From DATMNR01 sp963702765 (GTDB lineage: Bacteria; Chloroflexota; Ktedonobacteria; Ktedonobacterales; Ktedonobacteraceae): DNA of 64,000 nucleotides. Location of the stretch: assembly GCA_963702765.1 (NCBI GenBank), contig CAVPEB010000033.1, positions 62,001 to 126,000 of the forward strand. The letters run 5' to 3'. Under the pieces are notes generated by a model. That model was not told the origin of the DNA. It searched no databases and was given only the letters and a program-made list of their open reading frames with translations. The position numbers and the translations under genes were made by a program. The stretch's first letter is position 1; the number at the start of each line of letters is the position of its first letter. Shown here one piece after another: positions 28,089-37,120 of the stretch.

Positions 28089-28907
28089 CTATGACTGGTG
28101 ATTTCGGGCACGCGCCACTCCATTGGCAATCATTGCAGCCGTGATTCCTGCACCTACACCATTATCGATGTTGACTACAGAAAGACCCGGCGCACATGTT
28201 TGTAACATTGAGAGCAATGCCGCAACTCCTTTACCACCCATACCATAACCTATCGACGTGGGTAAGCCAATAACAGGAACAGGAACCAATCCCGCTACAA
28301 CCGATGGTAACGCGCCATCCATTCCCGCAGCTACAATGATCGCATCAACCTCTTTGGAAAGGAGATTCCGCAGAGGGTCTAACAAACGATGCAATCCCGC
28401 GACACCGACATCAAAGATGCACGTCACTTCGCATCCCATCTCTTCTGCAATCAGTGCAGCCTCCTGGGCAGCTGGAACATCCGATGTCCCTGCACTAATG
28501 ACGCCAACATGTCCTCCTGTTTTACGAAGGGCATAATCAGGTCTGGAGATTACCACCGCTCGCGCGGTTCCATACACACGCACTTTATACGTGCTAAACA
28601 CATCGCGTAGTACCTCTATGGCTTCGGTTGGTACTCGACTGATAATCGTTCTTCCTGTTTCATCGAGCAACGTACGAGTCATCGAAACGATTTGATCAGT
28701 ATTTTTTGTCTCGCCATAGATGACCTCTGGCACCCCTTTACGCTGCTCGCGTTGAGGATCAGGACGAACTTCGATTACCGATGAGATATGAGTCGTCTCA
28801 GAATTCTGCACTGTATGCTGCTGACTATTACTGTCACTCTGCTTGAACGGCTGCTGATTCAACAAAAAATCAAGCGCTTCTAAGTATTCGTCAGCGTGCT
28901 GACCCAA
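28089..28907 (-). CDS. larB: Nickel-pincer cofactor biosynthesis protein LarB
   Basis: A 272-residue protein whose C-terminal two thirds resemble the PurE/AIR carboxylase fold: GVISAGTSDVPAAQEAALIAEEMGC, DAIIVAAGMDGALPSVVAGL and VIGLPTSIGYGMGGKGVAALLSMLQ. LarB carboxylates nicotinic acid adenine dinucleotide in nickel-pincer cofactor synthesis. The frame starts with TTG at 28907 (AAGGATG upstream); the N-terminal 90 residues are less conserved and a later start is possible. larC and larE are not adjacent. Confidence 0.92.
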   Translation of the reverse strand: MGQHADEYLEALDFLLNQQPFKQSDSNSQQHTVQNSETTHISSVIEVRPDPQREQRKGVPEVIYGETKNTDQIVSMTRTLLDETGRTIISRVPTEAIEVLRDVFSTYKVRVYGTARAVVISRPDYALRKTGGHVGVISAGTSDVPAAQEAALIAEEMGCEVTCIFDVGVAGLHRLLDPLRNLLSKEVDAIIVAAGMDGALPSVVAGLVPVPVIGLPTSIGYGMGGKGVAALLSMLQTCAPGLSVVNIDNGVGAGITAAMIANGVARARNHQS

Positions 28908-29064
28908 TGAATATACATCCTTACTAGAGACTAGTATAAATATCTCATCTGAGAATTCTCCAACTAGTCAAAGTTTAACATAGTTCTACAGATTGAGCAA
29001 GGTCAATTGATCTTACAATTACGACATTTAGAACATCTGACTTAGAATGTGTTACAATACATCC

Positions 29065-29236
29065 CCTGCTCCGTTTTTATAAATGAGGGGATTTCAAACC
29101 TCTCTCACATAGGCTCTTAGATGTATGTTTTACTCGTAATGCATCAAGTAGTGCGTTTTTGTAGCGTGACATCTGTAGGTTGGCCTTGTAAAGATTGTAT
29201 TATTTGATAGGAGTCAAGTTTCTTGGCTCCTTTTTC
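29065..29236 (+). ncRNA. Candidate small RNA in the larB/esterase gap
   Basis: An extended -10 element (TGTTACAAT, 29050-29058) precedes a 5' hairpin (ATCCCC...GGGGAT, about 29061-29092). About 170 bases later comes a clear intrinsic terminator: AGGAGTCAAG (29209-29218), loop TTT, CTTGGCTCCT, then T5 (to 29236). No open frame of note lies between. The -35 region is poor. Nothing else is seen in the 464-base gap. It could be a 6S-like or other small RNA; no family was recognised. Confidence 0.35.
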
Positions 29237-29371
29237 TTACCTCTAAATGCATCTGATCCCATATCATCTGGCCCAACTTTTTCTCTCATCTAAATTTAAC
29301 ACATGTATGCGTATTATATTATGCAGGTACAGAAACTATTATATAGTCATGGAAATTCATGAGGAACGGCT

Positions 29372-30880
29372 ATGAAATCCTCTTCTAAACACTCACAAAT
29401 ACCTTTTACGTCTGATCAGAAACAATCTATTCTATTCTTCCTGCTTTCTCTCATCGTTGCTCTTGCAAGCGGCATAGTGCTCTTTCATCCCGCTATGATA
29501 GATAATGTAAGCTCCGCTATCATTGCTGTCGGGCTTGATCCCTTACGTGCTCAACTGACCGCAGCACTACTACTAACACTTGCAACAGCCTTTTTGGGCG
29601 CTCTTATCGGGCGAAGAAAACTTGGAGCTATCCTGGGAGCCTGGATAGTTTTCTATTTCGGCTATCTTAATGGTTTTATTCAACTTGAGATGCAGCCTGC
29701 GTATGATCCAGGAGGGCTTCTTGAGCCTTTAGATATGGGAGCGCTTATCCACACTTCCATCACCATGACGTCGCTGGCATTGTTAAGTGCCTTTTGTGGG
29801 GCAGCGATAGGCGTAGCGCTCAGTGAAGTGCTACTTGATCCCCTCTACCGGCTAGGGAGGTCTCTTTGGTATCGATATTCTCGCAAAGAAGAACCGACTC
29901 AGCAGCTAAATGCTACGGTGTCTCAATCAACAACATTCACAACTATTGGTACCTGGCTCGTTGCCCTGGCGATGATCGGATTGATTGTGCTTGCCAGCAG
30001 CGCGACTGATTTGTTTATGTATTCCCCCGATATTGGGCTGCATTCGATACCTCATATTGGCAAACTTGCAATCGCTCAAACGGGCAATTCTGGCGTAGTA
30101 AATACGATACCTTCAACCGGCACTATTGTTACAGATAGCCTGGTCAGTCCGTCTCTTGGTGGCCAGAGGCGCACTCTTCTCGTGTATCTGCCTCCATCAT
30201 ATAACACCCCCTTTGGACAAAATAAACGCTATCCCGTGCTGTACCTGCTCCATGGTTCGCCAGGGCAGGCTCACGACTGGTTTACCGGTGGCAAAGCCAA
30301 TCAATCAGCCGATACACTCATCGATCTGGGTAAGATCCCGGAACTCATCATAGTGTCGCCAGATGGCAATGGCCAACCAGGTGCTCCGAGCGAGTGGGCA
30401 AATAGTTATAATCAACACCAGCTTATCGAATCATACGTGGTTAACGATGTCGTGAAGTATATTGATTCAAAGTACCGAACTATTCCTGATGCAGCCAACA
30501 GGGCCATTGGCGGACTATCAATGGGGGGATTCGGGGCCACAAATATTGCAGTGCATCATCCAGACATCTTTGGCGCTGTGATCTCGTTGGGAGGATATTA
30601 TTACGCGGAGGGTGGTATCTGGGGAAATAACACCGCGTATATGCGACAGAACAGTCCTGCTGACGTAATTCCTACGCAGAAACAAGCCTGGAAACTGCTC
30701 TTCTTCTTAGGAGATGGATTACAAGATCAACCATACCTTGCAGATACTCAACAATTTGCCCAGGAACTCGATCGACTACATGTTGCATACCATCTCGATA
30801 TAGAGCAAGGCTATCACGCCTGGACAACGTGGCAGACAGAGATGTACAGAGCTTTGCTCTGGCTGCACTGGGGTCAGTGA
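29372..30880 (+). CDS. Membrane-anchored esterase (esterase D / PF00756 type)
   Basis: A 502-residue protein with about five hydrophobic segments in the first 215 residues and an extracellular alpha/beta-hydrolase domain from about residue 245. The hydrolase part has RTLLVYLPPSYN, RYPVLYLLHGSPG (oxyanion region), the nucleophile elbow GGLSMGGFGATN, and the C-terminal catalytic His in GYHAWTTWQ. This is the architecture of S-formylglutathione-hydrolase/mycolyltransferase-like esterases fused to a membrane region. GAGGAAC precedes the ATG. The substrate is unknown. It is monocistronic, convergent with the CDGSH gene. Confidence 0.9.
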   Translation: MKSSSKHSQIPFTSDQKQSILFFLLSLIVALASGIVLFHPAMIDNVSSAIIAVGLDPLRAQLTAALLLTLATAFLGALIGRRKLGAILGAWIVFYFGYLNGFIQLEMQPAYDPGGLLEPLDMGALIHTSITMTSLALLSAFCGAAIGVALSEVLLDPLYRLGRSLWYRYSRKEEPTQQLNATVSQSTTFTTIGTWLVALAMIGLIVLASSATDLFMYSPDIGLHSIPHIGKLAIAQTGNSGVVNTIPSTGTIVTDSLVSPSLGGQRRTLLVYLPPSYNTPFGQNKRYPVLYLLHGSPGQAHDWFTGGKANQSADTLIDLGKIPELIIVSPDGNGQPGAPSEWANSYNQHQLIESYVVNDVVKYIDSKYRTIPDAANRAIGGLSMGGFGATNIAVHHPDIFGAVISLGGYYYAEGGIWGNNTAYMRQNSPADVIPTQKQAWKLLFFLGDGLQDQPYLADTQQFAQELDRLHVAYHLDIEQGYHAWTTWQTEMYRALLWLHWGQ

Positions 30881-30927
30881 ATGTCCCAGGCAAACATAAA
30901 AAACCTACCTGGAACATTCGACAAGCT

Positions 30928-31158
30928 TTATTCAGGCTTCGCGGGTGCATGCACTTCCGATTGAAAACCAGTTCTGACATGGCTATCATCGCAGAATGGT
31001 TTGTTACGCGATTGGCCACACCTGCATAAGGTGAGTTCATCATCGGTAATCTCAAAAGGATTGCCGTCACTATCAAGCAGGATTAACCCCTTGGCGCCTT
31101 GAATATACAGCGGGCCGTCTTTCTCTGCCATTATGCTGGGTTTCGTCTCTTCAGCCAT
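30928..31158 (-). CDS. CDGSH iron-sulfur domain protein
   Basis: A 76-residue protein with the [2Fe-2S] CDGSH motif CRCGQSRNKPFCDDSH: three Cys and one His ligand in the canonical spacing, with Asp replacing the usual Gly in CDGSH. The upstream part (GPLYIQGAKGLILLDSDGNP) is typical of small prokaryotic members. The ATG at 31158 is preceded by AAAGGAG; a GTG four codons earlier directly abuts that site and is unlikely. The role is probably electron transfer or Fe-S storage; no partner gene is adjacent. Confidence 0.93.
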   Translation of the reverse strand: MAEETKPSIMAEKDGPLYIQGAKGLILLDSDGNPFEITDDELTLCRCGQSRNKPFCDDSHVRTGFQSEVHAPAKPE

Positions 31159-31258
31159 AAATATTATCACTCCTTTGAATAAATAGTTCGAGTTAGAAGA
31201 AAGCTAGCATTAAAAGTGTTTCCTTCTCCTCACTTTATATGCTGAAGTATAACACAAC

Positions 31259-31311
31259 GTAAGCATGTGGTTCCAAATGCCTGCAATAGGCATTTGGAAC
31301 CACATGCTTAC
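31259..31311. repeat. Perfect 23-bp inverted repeat downstream of the MprF-like gene
   Basis: The sequence 31259-31281 (GTAAGCATGTGGTTCCAAAT...) is exactly complementary to 31289-31311, with a 7-base loop. It lies 10 bases after the stop of the minus-strand gene at 31322 and before the CDGSH promoter. It could terminate the upstream transcript, though there is no T-run, or be a protein-binding palindrome. Confidence 0.75.
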
Positions 31312-31321
31312 TAAGCAGAGG

Positions 31322-33103
31322 TCAATAACTCCGATCGATCGATCGAGGTGTTAGTGCCTCTAAAGTGCCCGTCGTAACCTTCTCCTTCATCGTCTCATAG
31401 CCCTTGACCCATCCTTTGAGAGACCCGCGAATAGTTCTCAGTAACGTCGCATCTTGTTGATGAGCTTTGTAGAGCGCCCAACCAACTTTTGGCAGCGTCA
31501 ATGTATGGGAGAAGACCAGGTAACGGCTTTCCCACGTGGGTTGAAACTTCTTTTTGAAGTTAAACAACGACTGACTCTCTTTTAGATTACCAAAACGGTG
31601 AGTTAGCGCGTCAATGCTAGTATCCAAAAGCGAGGCATCTTCATTATTTGCATTGCTCAATGGAGCCAGGCCAAGGCTGACCATTTCCGCTCCACACCCT
31701 TTCAAGAATTCTATTGATCGAGAAAGCAAAAGTTCCATCGTGCCAGGCACGCATCGTTCGGCTCTACGCATAAGGTCAAGGCCCCAGCCTTTACGACCAT
31801 AAATGGGAATGAACGTCACAAAGGCATGCACAAGATTTTGCTTATCCACCGCCAATGCAGTTATTTGTTCCGGGTCTCCATTGGAATTGAACTGACCCAT
31901 GCTAAAACCCATCTCTGATCCACCTTTTTGGGCCACCCATTTCTGGGAAATTCTCTCTATCTGCACCAATTGTTCAACATCTTGTACCTGTCCACGATAA
32001 AAAACAACCTGCAGTCCTTCCTTTTCAGCACGTTTGGCGCTGGAACGCACATTTGCCATTGCTCCCCCTTTAAGGGTAAAGCTCTGCGTATTGATCACTG
32101 CATCCTCGCCAATCTTCAGCAAATGCATGCCAAAGCTATGATAAAGGTCTACAAGATCATTGCGTACCTGCCAGAATACCATGGTCCAATCCTGCTGCGA
32201 ACAGAACGCTTTGAACTCCTGCACTGCGCCAGCAAGTTCACTCTCTGGCCCAATTGGATCACCCGCAACCACTGCTACTGTTCCTTCTAAGACGTAAGCA
32301 ATCACTACTTTTCTCGATGAAGAAAAGAAGTACGATTTCTCTTCACTCAAAGCGAAGTAAGAAATGGAGTTTTTTCCATATACGCGTGTATTTGAAGCAA
32401 CCGCATGCCGTTCCTCTTTATTTGGAAGTATCAATTTGGTCACCGGTCGCAAAATCGAGACCATGCCATACAGAATAGCGCTGATACATAAGGTTTGAAG
32501 CGCATGTTGGAAAATCAATGCCTGTGTGCCAGCCGATAGATGCAAGTGTGCATACGTGAGTAACCGTAGAATCACTCCCTCGACGCTAAAACGATCAATC
32601 TGCACCTCAAATTCTGAATACAGTGCAATAAAACCACCTATCGTATACAGCACCACAATACCAAGTCCAAGCACAAGGACGATGTAACCTCGTTTGACCG
32701 ATGGTGGATCGCTGCGTGCCTGGAAGTAGCGAAACAATAATGAGAGGACGATAATGAGAGACAGTGCCGTAACAGTCGCGAGTACTGATCCTCCACGTAA
32801 AATGTGCAGAAAGAAAGAGAGGATCAGAAGTACAAGCGCAATATTCCAGGCCTGGTATTTGCCACGTATCAAGCCATACGAAAGCATCACAAGGAAAAAT
32901 CCAACAACAACGGTGAGTTTCTGTGCATTTTGGTGAGCAACAATAGGCCAAACACCTAAGAGGATATCCCAATTGAGTTTGGGAACTATGGCAGAAAGCA
33001 TATCCGCAATACCCACCAAACCCGTTGCCAGAGCAACTGCGAGACGCACAACCATGCGTGTATCATCAGAAAATGGCAGTGATAGCTTAGGCATGATCTT
33101 CAT
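31322..33103 (-). CDS. MprF-like membrane protein with phosphatidylglycerol lysyltransferase (DUF2156) domain
   Basis: A 593-residue protein: seven or so hydrophobic helices in residues 15-235, then a cytosolic DUF2156 GNAT-like domain. The latter includes GKNSISYFALSEEKSYFFSS, VVAGDPIGP, DDWTMVFWQ-like text (QDWTMVFWQV), LKIGEDAVINTQSFTLKGGAMANVRSSAKRAEKEGL and DLMRR, all hallmarks of the MprF C-terminal domain that transfers aminoacyl groups to phosphatidylglycerol. Full MprF proteins have a longer flippase region, so this is a shorter synthase-like form. The ATG at 33103 has AAAGGAT upstream. The amino acid used is unknown. Confidence 0.88.
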   Translation of the reverse strand: MKIMPKLSLPFSDDTRMVVRLAVALATGLVGIADMLSAIVPKLNWDILLGVWPIVAHQNAQKLTVVVGFFLVMLSYGLIRGKYQAWNIALVLLILSFFLHILRGGSVLATVTALSLIIVLSLLFRYFQARSDPPSVKRGYIVLVLGLGIVVLYTIGGFIALYSEFEVQIDRFSVEGVILRLLTYAHLHLSAGTQALIFQHALQTLCISAILYGMVSILRPVTKLILPNKEERHAVASNTRVYGKNSISYFALSEEKSYFFSSSRKVVIAYVLEGTVAVVAGDPIGPESELAGAVQEFKAFCSQQDWTMVFWQVRNDLVDLYHSFGMHLLKIGEDAVINTQSFTLKGGAMANVRSSAKRAEKEGLQVVFYRGQVQDVEQLVQIERISQKWVAQKGGSEMGFSMGQFNSNGDPEQITALAVDKQNLVHAFVTFIPIYGRKGWGLDLMRRAERCVPGTMELLLSRSIEFLKGCGAEMVSLGLAPLSNANNEDASLLDTSIDALTHRFGNLKESQSLFNFKKKFQPTWESRYLVFSHTLTLPKVGWALYKAHQQDATLLRTIRGSLKGWVKGYETMKEKVTTGTLEALTPRSIDRSY

Positions 33104-33703
33104 TGTTTTAAATCCTTTAACGAGATGTTTTTATAGATTTTTTAAGAATATAGAAGTAGTATGATGCGCTACAAACTTTTTTAATAGTGACATCTGTCCC
33201 ATTGTCCAATAGGATAAACGCTCAGACCTACAAATTTTACAAACGTATGTGTAAAATGTCGGTTTCTATACCCATACAAATTGCCTAACCTGTTCACAAT
33301 TTCATTCAAGGCGATCTCAGCTTTATATCTCGCTTAAAGTGTACATTTCATGCGTTCCAAAAACGTTACAGAAAGCGTTACGAAATATCTTGATCTACTG
33401 CATCAGAAGTGCCAAAGAAACGGGATTGTTAAGGGCTGTGCCCTTAACCTGGGGTTTGGGTCCGTGCCCCAACTTCTTCCTCATAATCAGGGGTGCAGGG
33501 GACAGAGTCCCCTGACGGGGCGCGGGGCCGCGCATCTGGGGGATGCAAGAGTGGGTCCCCGCTCAAACTCTCCTCTAAAAGAGGCCGCAGGCCTGCATTA
33601 AAAATTATGGGTGGATATTAACATGAAAGGCCTTGACATAAGTAAAAGCTACTTGTGACAATAGAAGGTAATAACTTCACTCATCATACAAAAATAGGGG
33701 TAC
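33104..33703. other. Gene-free stretch with GC-rich hairpin repeats
   Basis: About 600 bases. The left 320 bases are AT-rich and should hold the promoter of the MprF-like gene. From 33430 to 33590 there are successive hairpins: TTAAGGGC/GCCCTTAA, TGGGGT/GCCCCA, CAGGGGAC/GTCCCCTG and GCGCGG/CCGCGC. The 33487-33545 part repeats the element at 11745-11815. The reading frame that spans it is dictated by the repeats and is not supported as a gene. Confidence 0.65.
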
Positions 33704-34897
33704 ATGCAACACAACATCACACAAGCACTACGTTTTGCTCTTGGCATTTCATTCTTCACATTCATTCTTATTGGAATTAATGATGGCGCGGTGGGAGTAC
33801 TCTTGCCTGGTATGCAAACGACCTATCACACGGGAAAAGGCACTATCTCTCTCCTCTTTTTAGCAGGCACTTTTGGCTACTTTATCGCATCCTTCAACAA
33901 TGGATTGCTCCTCGAAAAACTCGGAAATAGGCGATTTCTGCTGCTTGCTACCTTGATTATGGGGCTTGGCTTTGCTGTATTTAGCAGTAGGCCGCCGTTT
34001 TTTCTGCTGTTGTTGGGCATCATACCAATCGGATTTGGTGGCGCGATGCTCGACGCGGGGTTAAACTCCTATATCGCTCGTCTTCCAGATAATACTGCCA
34101 GGCTCAACTACCTTCATGCATTTTATGGAATTGGTGCATTGCTAGGTCCACTCGTTGCCTCTGCTTTCCTGGCTCTAGGCTGGGTCTGGAACAGCGTCTA
34201 TTTTGTTTGGATTGGCATGGCCGTTCTGGTATTTATCGGCATTGCTCTCGCCTTCCCCAGGAGAGAAAAGGCTTCTCAAAAGGAGGAGCAAAAAGCAGAA
34301 GGCAATGTCCTCTTCCTGGCATTGCATCAGCGGGTGGTCTGGCTAGCTGCCTTGTTTCTGCTCTTTTATGTTGGTACAGAAGTAAGCCTGGGCGTTTGGA
34401 GCTTTAGCTTTCTCATTCAGGCCCGGCAAGGACAACTACTAATCTCCGGTTGGATAGTAAGCGGCTATTGGATCGGTCTTACACTTGGGCGTCTGCTATT
34501 AGGGAAGATATCACGACGCATGAGCAACAGACGTTTGATTGAATTATGCCTGAGCGGTGTAGTCATTGGCATGCTGCTCATGTGGTTGGTGCCTCTGTTG
34601 CCAGTCGCGGCTTTTGCCCTGTTCATAACAGGCTTTAGCCTGGGTCCGATCTTCCCCACAACCATTGCGCTAATGTCAGATACGCTTCCCAGCCGCATTG
34701 TGCCGAGCGCAATAGGCTTCATTGCTAGTTTCGGCAGTATGGGAGCGGCACTCCTTCCATGGATAGCTGGCAATCTGGCACAGCATTATGGTATGTGGAT
34801 CTTGCTCCCGTATGTCATTGCGCTGACCACCTTCATGCTGATTATCTGGGTCATCATACAAACAAGACCTACGCAAAACGAAAAAATTCCTGTTTAG
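33704..34897 (+). CDS. MFS transporter
   Basis: A 397-residue, 12-helix major facilitator. It opens with FFTFILIGINDGAVGVLLPGM and has the loop 2-3 element NNGLLLEKLGNRRFLLLATLIMG, then GGAMLDAGLNSYIARLP, a central charged loop (RREKASQKEEQKAEG) and GRLLLGKISRRMSNRRLIELCL in the second half. This pattern resembles the FucP/YbjJ-like sugar or metabolite group, but the substrate cannot be assigned. The ribosome binding site is weak (GGGGTAC). The GC-rich repeat region precedes it by about 100 bases. Confidence 0.92.
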   Translation: MQHNITQALRFALGISFFTFILIGINDGAVGVLLPGMQTTYHTGKGTISLLFLAGTFGYFIASFNNGLLLEKLGNRRFLLLATLIMGLGFAVFSSRPPFFLLLLGIIPIGFGGAMLDAGLNSYIARLPDNTARLNYLHAFYGIGALLGPLVASAFLALGWVWNSVYFVWIGMAVLVFIGIALAFPRREKASQKEEQKAEGNVLFLALHQRVVWLAALFLLFYVGTEVSLGVWSFSFLIQARQGQLLISGWIVSGYWIGLTLGRLLLGKISRRMSNRRLIELCLSGVVIGMLLMWLVPLLPVAAFALFITGFSLGPIFPTTIALMSDTLPSRIVPSAIGFIASFGSMGAALLPWIAGNLAQHYGMWILLPYVIALTTFMLIIWVIIQTRPTQNEKIPV

Positions 34898-35123
34898 CAG
34901 TTCAGCCCTTGACAAGAGATATTGCAATATGTTATATAAATTATAACAAATCGCAATAAACCAACGAACCAGTAAAGAATAAATGAGCGGGGAAATAATT
35001 CTCTGAGGAAAGGAAGAGTTGCATTTCGCGACAAAGTGTACGTTTTTCAACGTGTGATGCGACTCTCTCCATCAGGCTTCCTACAGGAAAGCTTCTTCTC
35101 TCAAGCACAATATGGAGATAACC

Positions 35124-35761
35124 ATGACTCAATATGGAACCTGGAGTCCCTATGTAGGGAGCAACTCAATACTATTGGCGGTAGTTCTGTTAATTGTCAC
35201 GGGTGTGTTGATTTTCTTAGCAATTCGATTACATCATCCCATAGAAGTCAAAAGACCTGGTAAGTTTCTTGGCGTTTCTATCGTCGTGATGTGGTTGTTG
35301 TCTGTGACAACGTTCCTGGTTGCAGTAACCACCTACGTAAGTGCGCTGTATCAGCAGGTGGGTCAGTTCACTGGGCCAAAAATCCAATAACTCCCATTAC
35401 AATGCTCTCAGGATTGGTTGCCTTTTTCGTGATCGCATACCTGGCAAGACGGAGTGGGTTCTGGGTCGCTTTTGGGAGCGCCATTGTTGGGACAATAGCT
35501 GCGCCGATGATCTTCGAACTCCCATTCGATCTCATCGTTATGTGGCGAACGTATCCCCCTGCTCCTGAAATATTGTTTACCTTGCTCTTCTTTTTACCTC
35601 TCTTTCTCGTAGAGATCTCCAGTTTTGCGATGCTCGCGTTATCACCTGTCATGAAGCTGTCGAGATATACATTGTTCCTTTTGGCTGGAATCTTTTTGAT
35701 CTTCGCGGTGTGGGCATTGTTTGGTTTTTCGTATCCAGAAGCCCCATACCAATTGCTCTGA
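35124..35761 (+). pseudogene. Multi-pass membrane protein of unknown function, one frameshift
   Basis: A small integral membrane protein of about 212 residues with six or seven hydrophobic helices. It starts MTQYGTWSPYVGSN, with GGAG six bases before the ATG at 35124. The frame ends at QFTGPKIQ, but the next frame continues without a break as NPITPITMLSGLVAFFVIAYLARRSG to the end at 35761. The junction is an A5 run (35378-35382); six A would restore the frame, so one base is probably missing. I do not recognise the family. Confidence 0.7.
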
Positions 35762-35976
35762 ACATGATATCAAAAATTCTGGCGTTTGCTGTTGCCGTCT
35801 CGCTCTTCGTTCCGCATGAAAAAATTGGAGGGTTTGCCAGTCAGGTTGTCCCAGCCAGACAGGAAATCACTCAATGACAGGCAGAACAGTTTATGGGTCA
35901 AAACTGCAAAGTGGTTCATTGGCCTATGAAGCTGTAAGCCATAATTTTTACGTCATCCAGTAGAAGTGTTGTCGTT

Positions 35977-36954
35977 CTATTCCACCGTGATGACAACATT
36001 TCCCTTTTTGTGTCCTGTATCGACATATCTGTGGGCTTCAGCAGTCTGTTCCAACGGATAGCATCTATCTATGACCGATTGTATCTTTCCCGCCTCAATC
36101 AGACCTTTGAGGAATTTTAAGTCTTCAGTGCTTTCGCTCGCTCCCCTTGCTGCGTAGGGTATGACTTTCTTGCTGCTTCCCATCGAGGTCCATCGCCCTC
36201 GAATCCTCTGTGACAGCCGAGGATTACCCAAAAGATAAAAGCCCTTTTCCTTTAGTAATCTCATACAACCTGAGAAAGAACTCTTGCCTATCACGTCAAA
36301 AATAACATCATAAGTCTCACCGCTTTTCGTGTAATCCCCTTGAGTGTAATCAATAACCTGGTCTGCACCAATCGAACGCAGCATGTCCAATTTCCCGGTG
36401 CTGTCTACAGCCGTCACGTCAGCCCCAAAGTACCTGGCAAGCTGTATCGCAAAAGTACCTATACTTCCACCTGCACCAATAATGAAAACCTTTTGTCCGC
36501 TCTGGATATTGCATCTTTTCAGAAAATACATTGCTTCTAGTCCACCAATAGCAAGTGGGGCAGCTTCCTCATAAGTCATATTAGACGGTTTTATTGCCAG
36601 CACCCCGTCTTCAGGCAGACATGTGTACTCAGCATAAGCGCCAAGACGTAAACCGCTCCATCCAACAACCTGGTCTCCTTGCTTAAAACGTTGTACATCT
36701 TTGCCGACTGCTTCAATTTCTCCGGATAGCTCCTGTCCCAGTACGCTTCTTGGTCTTCTAAAACCAAATCCTGCTCGCATGATGAGTTGCAACAGGAGAG
36801 GAAATTTGAGACCTCGAAGTTCACAGTCCGCTGCTGTTACTGTCGTGGCATAGATTCTTATTAGAACTTCATTGTCCTTGGGGATAGGTTTTGCTACCTC
36901 TTGTAGCTGAAGCACATCTGGTGGACCATATCGTGTGCAGACAATTGCTTTCAT
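35977..36954 (-). CDS. Zinc-independent MDR oxidoreductase (quinone-oxidoreductase-like)
   Basis: A 325-residue medium-chain dehydrogenase/reductase. N-terminal MKAIVCTRYGPPDVLQLQEV, RPRSVLGQELSGEIEAVGKDV, GAYAEYTCLPEDG and the NADPH-binding VFIIGAGGSIGTFAIQLAR identify the quinone reductase-like subgroup. The catalytic zinc cysteine is absent (TAADCELRGL). The ATG at 36954 has AAGGAG six bases upstream, and the frame continues upstream without similarity. It likely reduces an enone or quinone with NADPH; the substrate is unknown. The neighbouring SDR gene on the same strand is about 165 bases upstream. Confidence 0.92.
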   Translation of the reverse strand: MKAIVCTRYGPPDVLQLQEVAKPIPKDNEVLIRIYATTVTAADCELRGLKFPLLLQLIMRAGFGFRRPRSVLGQELSGEIEAVGKDVQRFKQGDQVVGWSGLRLGAYAEYTCLPEDGVLAIKPSNMTYEEAAPLAIGGLEAMYFLKRCNIQSGQKVFIIGAGGSIGTFAIQLARYFGADVTAVDSTGKLDMLRSIGADQVIDYTQGDYTKSGETYDVIFDVIGKSSFSGCMRLLKEKGFYLLGNPRLSQRIRGRWTSMGSSKKVIPYAARGASESTEDLKFLKGLIEAGKIQSVIDRCYPLEQTAEAHRYVDTGHKKGNVVITVE

Positions 36955-37120
36955 ATGGATCTCCTTCCGTGATCCAACTATTCGCCACGTATCGCTCCTT
37001 AGATATACAAGAGTTTTCACAAAAAGCAGGAGTGAGCGACATTTCTCCTCTAATACCTCTACCGATACATGTTACAACATAGGTACCCAGGTGCGGGAGA
37101 TCCACTTTCCTGGGTGAAGA

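Noticed and set aside
33350..33601. 83-codon plus-strand frame before the second MFS gene
   Set aside because: Its right half is the dispersed GC hairpin repeat, so the open frame is a by-product of repeat composition.
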